From NCBI GenBank assembly GCA_964019695.1, contig CAXHUL010000212.1, forward strand, positions 1 to 64,000: a stretch of 64,000 nucleotides of DNA, written 5' to 3'. The stretch comes from Loripinus fragilis (taxonomy: Eukaryota; Mollusca; Bivalvia; Lucinida; Lucinidae). Below the pieces are notes generated by a model. It was not told the origin of the DNA. It did not search any database and was given only the letters and a program-made list of their open reading frames with translations. How positions within the stretch are numbered: the first letter of the stretch is position 1; each line of letters opens with the position of its first letter. The position numbers and the translations under genes are program-made. Below, one piece after another: positions 43,818 through 54,938 of this stretch.

Positions 43818-44068
43818 AGCCATGACATATGAACTGTGACATGTGATTTCAACAATGTGGCATTTTGTCAATTTTATACTCAGACAGGCCTGTGCAGCCT
43901 CCTTTCAAGTTTAGAATTTCCAAATGATATTCAGTCAGTAGCTTAACACTCATAAAATATTCAAGCTACAAGCAAAGGCTCTGATCAGACTGCACGTATG
44001 CGCAGACTGGTCTGCGCCTTTGCTGGTCGTACATACCATATTGTTGGAAATCTCATGCAGCGGCTCAT
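43818..44068. mobile_element. MITE, GAGCCATGACA family
   Basis: Inverted ends TTGAGCCATGACAT and GCAGCGGCTCATA with TTTCAACAATGTGG / CCATATTGTTGGAAA inside. Confidence 0.65.
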
Positions 44069-44454
44069 ATTTGCTGTGATCACCCAGTTAGCATATGGGA
44101 TCATCTAAAGTGTTCCGTCTTATAATAAGGTCTTGGGTTGGTACTTCACACGATAACCAAAAACCATGTGATAACCTAATTATAGCACAGGCGAGCAACA
44201 AAGGGTCAGCTGAACCTTCACATCTGTGCATTCTCATCAGAGACTTTGCTGATCGCATACATAATGAATTACAGTAGATGAAAGCTCAGACCAAAAAAAT
44301 AGACCTGAAGCCCCACTAGATAGCTGTGCATGCATGTTTAAAGAAAAAAAACTTTACGCATGTGTGATAAGCACCAAAATATCATGTTCTGGCCCATAAT
44401 TTACCTGTCAAATCAATGCTGTATTAAACTGATCATCCCTGCACACAAAGCTGG

Positions 44455-44655
44455 ATACATAGGCCCAGTTAAGCAAAATTTTTCATTGTAAAATTGCAAT
44501 TATTTCCTCATCCTTCAATTAAAACATGTGTTTTGGTTGCTCAAAAGAACCTTCTCATTGAGACGGTTCCTTTGAGTACCCACAACATATGTTTTGGTTG
44601 AGAAATAAGAAAATATTTTTTAGTTACGCATTCTTATCTGGGGGCCTGTGGATAT
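44455..44655. mobile_element. Palindromic MITE, family A (full length)
   Basis: AGGCCCAGTTAAGCAAAA at the left, AGTTACGCATTC ... GGGGGCCT at the right: the most complete copy. Confidence 0.7.
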
Positions 44656-44664
44656 CTTTGTTAA

Positions 44665-44894
44665 CTCTTTCCTTGCTAGCAGTGACTTGTCGTCTAGTGA
44701 AAACCTTTGCAAACAAATTGGACCCAGATCAGGACCAACAGAAAGACGGTTCTGATCTGGATCTAAACTGCTTGACGCTCTGATAGCATTCCTGAAATAA
44801 TATTTTCAAAAAAGTTAATTTTGAAAAAAGTTAATTTTGAAAAAAGTCAGCAGAGGCCAAAAAAAGCATGAAAAATTAACCAGCATGCAAAGAG
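44665..44894. mobile_element. TTAA-flanked MITE, family B
   Basis: TTAA at 44661-44664 and 44895-44898; CTCTTTCCTTGCTAG / CAGCATGCAAAGAG ends. Confidence 0.7.
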
Positions 44895-44915
44895 TTAACA
44901 CTGGTAAAGCTATTA

Positions 44916-46506
44916 TCTCACTGGGCTGCGAGCAATTTGCGACTATTTCGAGACTAATTTGAGACACGTTTTGGCGACAGAAATACGACATTTCAACCAT
45001 AATCAAATTGCGGTCACACCGAATGAGTGATTAAGACATATTTGCGACAGTCACACGAATGTCGTACGATTGTTGCACGAATAATTGGGGAATGTTTCAC
45101 GACATTGGCGCGACATTCCTGCGACATTCGCAAGACACTCGCATGATGTTCGCCCGATGAAACTGCAAACATTTATTACCATCGACCGCCTCACGACATT
45201 CTCACAAACGTCGTGCGACTGTCGCACGAATGTCGTGCGACTGTCGCACGATGGTTTTGCGAGAAATGATAATCAAGAAAAATAAACAATCTAGCAAGCA
45301 TTGCTTCAGACTAGGAAGGTACTACGCTGTTGGAAGGAACTAGAGGGCTGGAAGGAGCTAGATTGTTGGAAGGTGTCACCCTGCTGGGTGGTGTTGGACT
45401 GTTGAATGGTAGCAAAATATTGTGTTAGAAAAAAGTTAACTCATTTAAACTGCACAGTTTTGATGGCCCATCAAGCAGCTTAAGAAAGTCAGTCGAGAAC
45501 GCACATGCACTAATTGCCTATACGTATGGCATGATGAGCCAAATCAAATCAAAATTCCAATGAGTTCGGATGAGCCTCGTCCTGCGAAAATCTATCTTAT
45601 ACAGCTATGCCCACAACAAAGGCACAGATCAGACTGCACGGATGCGCATTCTAATCAGAATCTTAGTTGTCCACTGCAGTTAAAATTTGTTTATAGGGTT
45701 CTGTATACCAAATTCAAACCTTAAAAGGGCTGCTGAGACTAAGCAGGCTGTTGTAGTATAACCAAGACACAATAATAGTACCTTTATATTGTAATAGAAA
45801 TAGTAAACATTTAAGTAGGCCATATAAAAGATACTTAACAAAATTATCCTCTTAGAATGCAGAACCATTTTTAATAACTGAAATTACTCCAAACAGTATA
45901 CATGTAAGTAAACCTAATCAATACACCATACTGATATATGAAACTATCCTATCAGATAGCAAGAATACTTGACAACTGGGATTAGTCAAAACTGTATACT
46001 TAAGTATGCCTAACCAAGATCTCGGACTAAGAAGGAACTATCATATCAGATAAGAGGAACTCTTTTAACGAACCTTTGGCGACATTATTGCGAGTAATTT
46101 AAGATACTCGCGCGATAGTCGTGAGACTGTCTCACGACGTTCACCAGAACATCGCTTAGTTTAATTTGCGCGCAATGTTGTCGCGAAGTGTCTCATTTAT
46201 GTTGCAATTGGTTTGCAAATCAGTCTTATTTATCTCGCAATTATGTCGTGTTCCAAAATGATTGCGACTAAATTGAGAGGGGCGGGCGACGGGCTCGAGA
46301 CATCCGCGATGACTTTGCGACTATTTTGCGAGGAATTTTGTCGCATAAAATTTTTGAACATGTTCAAAATTTTCACGACTACTTTGCGCCACTTGGCGAC
46401 ACATGCAAGGAAATAAAGAATCACTGGCGACTATTTCGAGACTGCTTTGCGACCCACTTGCGATGTTTGTCGCCAGCTGTCGCAAAACAGTCGCAGTCCA
46501 GTGAGA
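44916..46506. mobile_element. 1.6-kb element with GCGAC-rich ends
   Basis: TCTCACTGG / CCAGTGAGA termini with TA on both sides (44914-44915, 46507-46508). Hundreds of bases at each end are packed with CGCGAC, TGCGACT and GTCGCACGA words. Open frames there are repeat artefacts. Confidence 0.7.
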
Positions 46507-46617
46507 TAGGGGCTTAAGATGGCTTCTCTTCTTGACCCTAATGCATCTGAATATGGTGTCTGCTTATGTCATCTACTGCATACATTTGCTAACATTATTA
46601 AATTATGCAAGTATAGA

Positions 46618-46686
46618 GGCAAACAGTGTTGACCCAGATCAGACTGATCCTATAGGAGCAGTCTGACCTGGGTCTACACTGTTTGT
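46618..46686. repeat. Palindrome, family F
   Basis: CAGATCAGACTGATCC / GGAGCAGTCTGACCTG arms. A sister copy is at 47173-47243. Confidence 0.6.
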
Positions 46687-47935
46687 CAAAGAGACTTTTA
46701 AAACATATCAGATGACAAAACGGACAACATTTGTTGTGATTGGCACTTTAAGGGTTAATTTAGCCTGCCATACATATTTAAACCAAAGACCTGGCCACAC
46801 CTGAAGCTGCAAGGACCTACTTTTAAATTAGAAATGCGAGATTTATAGTAGAGTTCTGGCTATCACAGTTGGAATATCTCAGCACACAGATGTTGCACTA
46901 CTTGTGTCTTGTAACTGGCACCATTCTACAAAATAAGTTAACACAGTTAATTCAACCTACATGGCATAAGAAATTCTGTCTATTTTGGGGGTGGGGGGTA
47001 TTTCAACTAGCCTGTTCAGCTACAGAGATTAGCAAAATCTTAGACAAATTGAAGCTACTGGGACATCTCATGTGACAATGGGACTTACTGCACAAATATT
47101 TGTCCCTTTTCCCATCATTCTAAATAATTGCCGCCTGCTATCTTGTCTGCTTGTGTACTTTGATAACCTATATTGCAAACAATATGGACCCAGATCAGAC
47201 TGCTCCCTTAGGAGCAGTCTGATCAGGGTTCATAATGTTTGCTTTCATGATCAAAAATAGGCTGAAGTGCATTTGAATATATGCAGCAGAAGTAAAAAGC
47301 AGACAATATTTTCAGGACAACAATTCATTGGCAGGCCTAGTTTAAGTAGTCACACTTTAACTCTATATACTGATATACTTTGGCAAACAGTTAAGACTCA
47401 GATAAATTGCCGCATTTCAATAGGGTCTGTACTGTTCATTGAGGTAAAAACAATCATCAGGTATATAAATACATCATGATTTTGATGCAATATGTTCCAA
47501 TCAATAATTTTCAGTCAAGTTGCAGGGACCAAGCTGGCCCAGAATTTTAGGGAGAAGTGACTTCTCCCTGCAGGAAAATTAGGGAGAAATGACAGTCAGA
47601 TAGGGAGAAGTTATAGCGCACAAATTACGACATTTTCTGTCAATTTAGAAGCAAATTAGCCATAACACATACTATTGCCATTTAATGGAAGAAGAAACAC
47701 GATGCAATGGTAGTAGATTGTCTGATAATGAAACCACAGCTTGCATTTGTGTGGTGACAGAATGAAAATGAAGCTCCCTATAATTTTTTTTTTTTTTAGG
47801 GAGACTCCAACTTCTCCCTGGATCCCGTTTAGGGTGAAAGGGGGAGTTCCAAATCTGCCCACGCGTGGATTTCGATAATACTTTGCATGCTGAATACCTA
47901 CGTTATAACAACTACAAAAATGAAATTATTTCATT

Positions 47936-48777
47936 CCTCGAAGGCTGTTAGGCCACAGGGGGGCACCTTGATGTACACCCTCTTTGTACTAGTATATGAC
48001 CTATTAAATATCAGTCTCAAATCATAAACATTATTGACTGGTACATTCTTTGAATGGAATATGAAAGGCGACTCCCCAGGGTATATCTTAATACCATTAA
48101 TGTATACAGAATACATCTATATAATTTTCTCTGACCCATCAAAATTTAAATTATCCCCATATTGAACTCTAAAGTTAGTGTCTATAGGGGATTCTGTCCT
48201 AATATTTACCATGTTCCAGTTTTTGTCAACCCATAATATTTTCAGAAAAGTAGGTCAAATACATACTCTTTATGCATGTAAATTTTCATAAAATTTGGAC
48301 ACCGGTAAAAGTGTTATAATTTGCATGAAATGAGTTAAGTCAGTTTTGATTCTTAAGTGATTTCAAATAAAATATTCCAGTTAGGTCTTACACACCGCAG
48401 TTTTCCCCCCAGTATTATTCTAAAAACGCATTGACTATCACTATTTAGTATCTTCATCCAAATTAGGTCCAAAATATTTTTGGTGTCAGAAGTTTTAGCT
48501 AATTCAATAGCATAAAACTGGAATTTTGTAAGCAGCACTTGATAAGTAGCACTTGGTCTAGAACTAAGTTGTATGGGTGGATGTCCAGCAGGTATCATTT
48601 GTGAATTGATCTTCCACTGGTTTCCGAATTATTTTGACTGAAGCCAACAGGTGGCTATGCTCTTAATGTCTTTCAGCCATTGAAAACATTCAAACAGATT
48701 AGGATTTATGCTAGGTAATTCATCGTCTCCATCTACATTCTATGTTCCTGTTGCACCTAGAATTGTCTCAATCTTAT

Positions 48778-48780
<3 letters not shown>
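47936..48780 (-). pseudogene. Unrecognised decayed coding region
   Basis: On the minus strand two blocks read like real protein. Block 1 (48780-48353) includes INPNLFECFQWLKDI and SSRPSATYQVLLTKFQF and has at least two in-frame stops. Block 2 (about 48250-47936) includes WVDKNWNMVNIRTESP, VYINGIKIYPGESPF and LRLIFNRSYTSTKRVY, with one in-frame stop. The order suggests one protein of roughly 280 or more residues. I cannot name the family; a viral structural protein or element-encoded protein is possible. Confidence 0.4.

Positions 48781-48809
<29 letters not shown>
48780..48809. repeat. Poly(C) tract
   Basis: 30 C in a row; it also ends the readable pseudogene frame. Confidence 0.9.
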
Positions 48810-48810
<1 letters not shown>

Positions 48811-51305
48811 AATCAAATATTGAGGGTAAATTGGTTCAGGACTATGTGGATTCTTCTCATTAACTCTTATAAACTAAGTGAAACCAGGTCAAGTGTTTAA
48901 GAAATTGTGTATGTTCTCCCTATTTTGGTAGGATCTTTTTCAGAGAACTTGGATTTCACACCAGCTGTCTTTCTATTGGGTTAAACTTTCCCCCGTACAT
49001 TGATAAAGTGTTGTATTTTCATATTCTGTTCCTTCTGGAATATTTATTTTCAGCAGAAAGTAGAAGACAATTTAAGCCAGTGCTAGGAGGCGTGAGAGCC
49101 GCAGCACTTTCCATTTAGTGTCATGCACAGACTGGGTGAAACAGAGTCTTAAGTTTTAAAACTTTATCTATAGTTTATTTCTTTTAAGGAATGATCCGTT
49201 TAAGGTTTTCCCACATTATTTAAATATTATCCTTATTTTGCAGTCCCTTAGTCACTCAATGTGCACATTTTAGTGAATGGTTTACAGAATCTTATTTGAA
49301 TTGCGTTGTATCTTAATTGGTATTGATTGTGGTTATTTCTCCTGCATTAAGTTCTATCAGCCAAAACATTTCAAAAGGGTATCCAAAAATACTTATCATA
49401 AACCCCATTTAAAATCATTAATGTTCCAACAAAAGCTTTAAAACTGCTCCAATAAATAGAAATGGAGTTGATGAAAATAAAAATGATACTTTTTAAGATT
49501 ATAAATGGATTTTCAAATAATTAGAAACACTTAGCGAATTTTTGAATGTATACATACTGAACATCTGGCATTAGACGAGGTGAAACAGTCTTTGTGCTGT
49601 TATTTCCATCGTTGTTATAGAATCATGAATTTAATTCTCAAATGACAATCGTAATGCTGACATACTAAACAATTCTGTAAAACTGGGCATAAATATTCAT
49701 GACTCACCATTCAAACAAAATATATTTTGGGGCTTCAAGTCTTGTGAATATTATCGTCAAATTATATATAGATGGGAAAGGTTGACAAGAACTGTAACAC
49801 ACCATAATTAAAACCAAAACATTGTCGATAGAATTTGTACAGCTGAATTTGAGTAAATATTCTAAAAGAAACATTACTTTAAACAATTTATGTGATAGAT
49901 ATGGTAATGTGTGTACCGCACACATAAGCTAGAACTCACAGATTATTCTAATAATTATCATTTATAGACATTCTGATTTCGGATAGATTCAAAATGTGCT
50001 GATTTTGGGGGTACCCCTATAATCACATACTACACAATACAAATGTTGTAACCAACCAATGAAAAGCGATTGAAAACAAAATACTTATAAAAGTAAGTAA
50101 GGTTGCAAAGATCAGGAATCGATACAATCAAGTACCACACCTGACCCAGGATACCAATGGGAAAGTGACAAACTCACAGAAGACACCACAAACGAGAGCC
50201 AAGAGGTCAGCCCTTTCCCAGCAGGTGACCACGAAGCACATATAAACAGACGCGCACAAAACATAGCAAACACAAGACAGAACAAAAACATAAAAGATCC
50301 ACAAAAGAAGTACCGCCTTGGAACGGTCAGTAAAATATTTTACTGGAGGGCTTAAACCGGTTTAACGGCGCCAACCTCACCCTTAATTCAGATGTGGATC
50401 AAGACATATAGATATTTGGTCTGCAGGAAAGACCCCTAACTTATCAATGCATCATCTCCTAAAACATATAAATCAAGATATAACAAGGAGATAAAGCAAG
50501 GATAAGGACTCAACAGTAAATTAAACTGAATACCGGAGCAAAAGAAATCCAACAGGTAAACCCCGGTGGGCCCGACAAACAGCCAAAGCATCAGGCCCCA
50601 AAGCCAAACAGTCAATTTGCATAATATCTTCAAGATCTATGCCTGTGCAGAACAGAACTCTATGTAAATTGAGCATACTGCTGGAAGTTTACATAAATCT
50701 TGTTTTTTACATTCTGCAAAATTTTGACCATTAAGATTGAAATTCAGAAAACTCCATTTTACCGGTTTTATTTTTTCTTGATGTTTTATGATTATAACAA
50801 ACACATGTGTGGACAAACTTGATATAAATTTCATAGGTTGACAAGAACAGCAACTAGGCAAAATTGACAATTTAATTTGTTGAAAATATTTTCAAAATGT
50901 TAAATTTAGGAGTACCTTCAAACAAAATTTGATGTGGACTTGTTTATTTTATACATTGAAATACATGTATGGTACATACATAATTACAAATTATTAGGCA
51001 TCATGTTGAGACTAAATTAGGTTGAAAAATCAAATATCTTGTCGCCTAGGGTCACTTTTAATTAGGGTGTCCATTTTTTTAATTTTAAAATTTAAAACTA
51101 TTTAAATTTAACAACTGAAATAGATGAATGGGTAAATATCTCACAAATAGAACACACATGTAATAGACAATCTTTCTACAAAATTTTATAAAATTCTGTG
51201 CATGGGCAGAACCCTATGTAAATTCCATATAGGGTGGAACTCCCCCTTTCGGCCCCTAGGGTGACTATTTCGCCCTAGTCGCCCCCTAGCTTGATCCCTG
51301 AGTTG

Positions 51306-51460
51306 GGACGATTTCCTGTCTTCCTGGGTTGAACCGGTACCAAACAGCAGATAAAGTGTCTTGTTCAAGGACCCAACACAGAGACTCCGCCGGCAAAGAA
51401 ACTCAAACTAGCAAACTTTTGATTCCAGGTCTACACTCTACTGAGCCACTGCGCTCCTCA
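51306..51460 (-). mobile_element. tRNA-headed SINE (reverse)
   Basis: Reads on the minus strand: CAGTGGCTCAGTAGAGTG head, then CCTTGAACAAGACACTTTATC and GGTTCAACCC. It abuts the hAT-like element's right duplication. Confidence 0.65.
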
Positions 51461-51654
51461 AAATTCTAATATATGACCCCTTAAAATCATTAATGGGTAA
51501 AACCATGCTTATTGCATCTATCTATATGGGAAAATCCATTAGTGAACAAAGGGTTAAACATGCATGCTATCCAGTGGAGATAAGGGTCTAGTTTAAGGTA
51601 TGAACCTTCATACTTTGTGTAAGGGGCAGTGAACTCTTTGACAAGTCCTATTAT

Positions 51655-51897
51655 CATATGGGCCTCGACACGAGAAACCTGTCTTCGGGGGGCTGGAAAA
51701 TGGCGCAAACCAGCATGCGCATCTGCGCAGTCTGATCTTCGCCTTTGTTATTTGCTTATTGGAAAGTATCATATCTAGACATGCGACAAGCAAAACCTTA
51801 ATTTTCTAGCTAGCCTGTGTAGCTGAGCAGACTGGTTTGAGTCACACTTTGCTTGAAACCCCAAAGACAGGTTTTCTCACACCTCTGTCCATATTGA
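51655..51897. mobile_element. MITE, family C
   Basis: CATATGGGCCTCGACACGAG start, CAGGTTTTCTCACACCTC / CCATAT end. Confidence 0.65.
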
Positions 51898-51999
51898 CCT
51901 AATAAGCTCTCTATGCACAGAACTTCAGACACAGAAGTTTTGACACAGCAATTTTGACAGACTGAATGCAACAAGTAAAGCTACAGCAACATGGTACTT

Positions 52000-52225
52000 A
52001 TAGGTTTTCATACTTTTACACTCTTTCCTTTTGTCTTCTGCTGATAACCTTTGCAAACAGTTCGGACCCAGATCAGGACGGACAAAAAGTTGGTCCTGAT
52101 CTGTATCCAAACCATTTGCCACTCTGAAAGTTTTTTTGTTTTTTTTTGAAAAAGTCAATTTTGAAAAAAGGTGGCAGATGACAAGAAAAGCATGAAAAAT
52201 TACCAAGCATGCAGAGTTAATGTCT
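52000..52225. mobile_element. MITE, family B
   Basis: GCAAACAGTTCGGACCCAG / CTGTATCCAAACCATTTG palindrome. Confidence 0.6.
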
Positions 52226-52815
52226 AGGGTCAATGCTAGGGTGGACATAGATGAAAGGACAGACAAACTTGTGGAAATTTTTGTGTCCATATCCTTTCTT
52301 TCTTTCTTTATATAATGCCAGACCCTCTTGCGAGTATTATCGGCAGGTGTGCTTTGTACACTCCGGGTTGCAGGATGAAAGCCTACAAGTAACAATATCT
52401 AAATTACCATAGGATTCTTTAACCTGCCCAGTGAGTGACTTTCCCTGCACAGGGGACATCCAGTTAATGTCCTGATCCGAAGGACGATGCACTTTCTAGG
52501 CATCCCTGCAAATGACACTAGAGAAAGTGTGTTTGGACACTGAAATTTTCCTTGCAGCGAGCGGGGAAGGAACATTGGACCTCTAGCACCAGAGGCAAGT
52601 GCCTAACCACTGAGCTACCATGCTTCCCTCATGGTAAAACAGATGCAAGAAAAGTGAAAGTAGTGTCAACATTTCCCTGTCAGTCAAGATTTTTGTCGTC
52701 CTCTCTCACATCTGTATGTGGTCTTAGATAGTATATTTTGCTAACAAAATGGGTGTTATCAATATTAGTATTGAATTTATTTTTGTTGAACAGGAATCAT
52801 TGTGTTTGCTTCCAT

Positions 52816-54678
52816 CAGGGTTCCCACAAATTATAGAAAGTAAAACTCCCTGACTTTTCCCTGACCAAATTCAAATTTCCCTGACCCAAAATATCGGCAT
52901 TTGTCAAGCTTTGTGAGTAATCTTTGAGCATTATTAGCGAACAAACAGCAATACCAAGCAAATGTTCCAGTATATTGTAGGTACAATTTATGATCCTTTC
53001 ATCAGAACTCTTTGTTGATCTTTTGTCTTCTGGTGATAAACGCCTAGCATTACTACCAGAAAGCAATCTGTTGTGCAAATGGGTTAACTTCAAAATAATA
53101 TCTAGACTTCAGTCAATGGTACACCATCGCAAATACCAGCTTTTGAGCTAACCAAAGCATCTGCAAAGTTTGAAGTTGCTATATCCAACCGTTTAGGAGG
53201 AGATGCATTTACAAGAAAGTACATTATTTCACTTTTGACCTTGACCTTAGGTCAAGGACATACATAAAATGTTACCCAGTATCCTCTACATCATATAATG
53301 CACCTGCAAAGTTTGAAGCTGCTATGTCCAACGATTTAGGAGGAAATGCATTTACAAGAAAAAAATTATTTGACCCTAGTCAAGGTCAAGGTCACATTAA
53401 GCATCAAGTGACCTATGTACCTGCAAAGTTTGAAGTTGCTACGGCCAATGGTTAAGGAGATGCATTACCAAGAAAATACATTATTTGACCTTAACCCCAA
53501 GGTCTGGGTCAGACCAAATGTTGCCCAGTTACCTCGACATCATGTGACATATGCACCAGCAAAGTTTGATATTGCTACATCCCACGGTTAAGGAAAAGAT
53601 GCATTTACAAGAAAAATCATAAGAAATGTTGTCCAGTGCCTTCTACATCATGTGCCCTATGCATCTACAGAGTTTGAAGTAACTACGTCAAAAGTTTTAG
53701 GAGGAGAAGCATTTACAAGAAAATTCAATATTTGAACTTTGACCTTGGGGTGAAGGATATACGAAATGTTGCCCAGTACCCTCTACATTATGTGACCTAT
53801 TCAGGTACAGTTGCTACGTCATAAGGTTAAGGAGATGCATTTACAAGAAAATTCAATATTTGACCTTTGACCTTTGGGTCAAGGTCACACAAAATGCTAC
53901 CCAGTACTCTCTACACCATGTGACCTATTCAGCTTCAAAGTTTGAACTTGCTACATCAAAAGGTTTAGGAGGTCAAGGTCACACATAAAGATTTCCAGTA
54001 CCCGCTACATCATGTGACCTATTCAGCTACAAAGTTTGAAGTTGCTACCTCTAACGCTTTAGGAGAGATAATGCCATATAGCTATCATTTTGACAATACT
54101 TATTTATGTAACCAAATGTTCAATGTTCAATCTGAAGAAAGCAAGTATCTTAGATTGTTTATAATAACGCCTGTGATATGACTGAGTTTATTGGCACTGT
54201 CTTTGCATAAGCATACTCTTTTTGGATTAACAAATAGAAATAACTCTAAAACAATTGGACCATACTCCTTACAGTTGTATTATGAGTGTCTTACTTTCAA
54301 TAGCATATGAATGTATTTGGTGATGTTTAAAAACAATTTAAAATAAGCTCTAAAAGATATCAAAGAAACAAAATGTCATAGACAGATAAATGTAAAGACA
54401 GAAAGTGAAAAACAGTATTTCACCCGCATTATACCTCATATCAGTCCATTGTTCTATACATGTATTATATTTTTGTCTCCCTAGAATTTAGAGACATTGA
54501 TCTACTTAAGTTGACAATATATTTGTCAACATTTAAAAATATGACAAGTTGCTATAAAATTCCCTGACTTTTCCCTGACTTCTTCCAAAATTTCAAATTT
54601 CCCTGACTCAACTCAAAATTCCCTGACCTTGAACTTTTTTCATTTTTCACTGACTTTTCCCTGACCGTAGGAACCCTG
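52816..54678. mobile_element. 1.86-kb CAGGG-ended hAT-like element
   Basis: CAGGGTTCCCACAAATT / CCGTAGGAACCCTG ends, flanked by TCCAT at 52811-52815 and 54679-54683. Terminal TTCCCTGACTTTTCCCTGAC blocks; the interior is a tandem array (53110-54060). Confidence 0.85.
53110..54060. repeat. About 8 tandem units of 100-130 bp
   Basis: Each has GCAAAGTTTGAAGTTGCTAC, AGGAGATGCATTTACAAGAA and a GACCTTGACC / GGTCAAGGTC block. Confidence 0.8.
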
Positions 54679-54824
54679 TCCATGATAAAATCTAGTCTGA
54701 AGTACACATGAACATATGCAGCAGACATAAATGGCAGGCAAGCTAAAATTATGGTCAGAAAACTTTAACAAAGTGTTATTACCATGGAAATATCACAGAC
54801 ATAGGTCACATGACCATTACTCCG

Positions 54825-54938
54825 CTAGCTGCTCGTAGTCTTGCCATCTGGGTTCTTTATTGCACTGATAGCCTCCGTGACAGAGTTCACATCTTTAAGG
54901 ATCATCTCGGCCACTTTTCTTGCCATTTCTTCTTGTTC
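54825..54938 (-). CDS. AKAP10: AKAP10 last exon (PKA-binding helix)
   Basis: Acceptor with a long T run, 37 codons then TAG at 54825-54827. The AKB helix occupies about residues 4-22 of the exon. Confidence 0.9.
   Translation of the reverse strand, partial: EQEEMARKVAEMILKDVNSVTEAISAIKNPDGKTTSS

Larger units (their letters stand above)
47523..51300. mobile_element. 3.8-kb hAT-like element carrying a dead coding region
   Basis: Ends CAGGGACCAAGCTGG / CTAGCTTGATCCCTG, flanked by AGTTG at 47518-47522 and 51301-51305. Subterminal AGGGAGAAGT and AAGGGGGAGTTCCA blocks recur inverted near the ends. The interior holds the pseudogene at 47936-48780 and an unidentified repeat-like tract (50100-50640). 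No intact transposase. Confidence 0.7.

Noticed and set aside
45085..46517. Several 60-70-aa frames
   Set aside because: All fall in the GCGAC-word arrays of one transposon, on both strands.
50100..50640. LTR retrotransposon
   Set aside because: The segment looks repeat-derived, but I found no paired LTRs, primer site with gag/pol, or terminal duplication.
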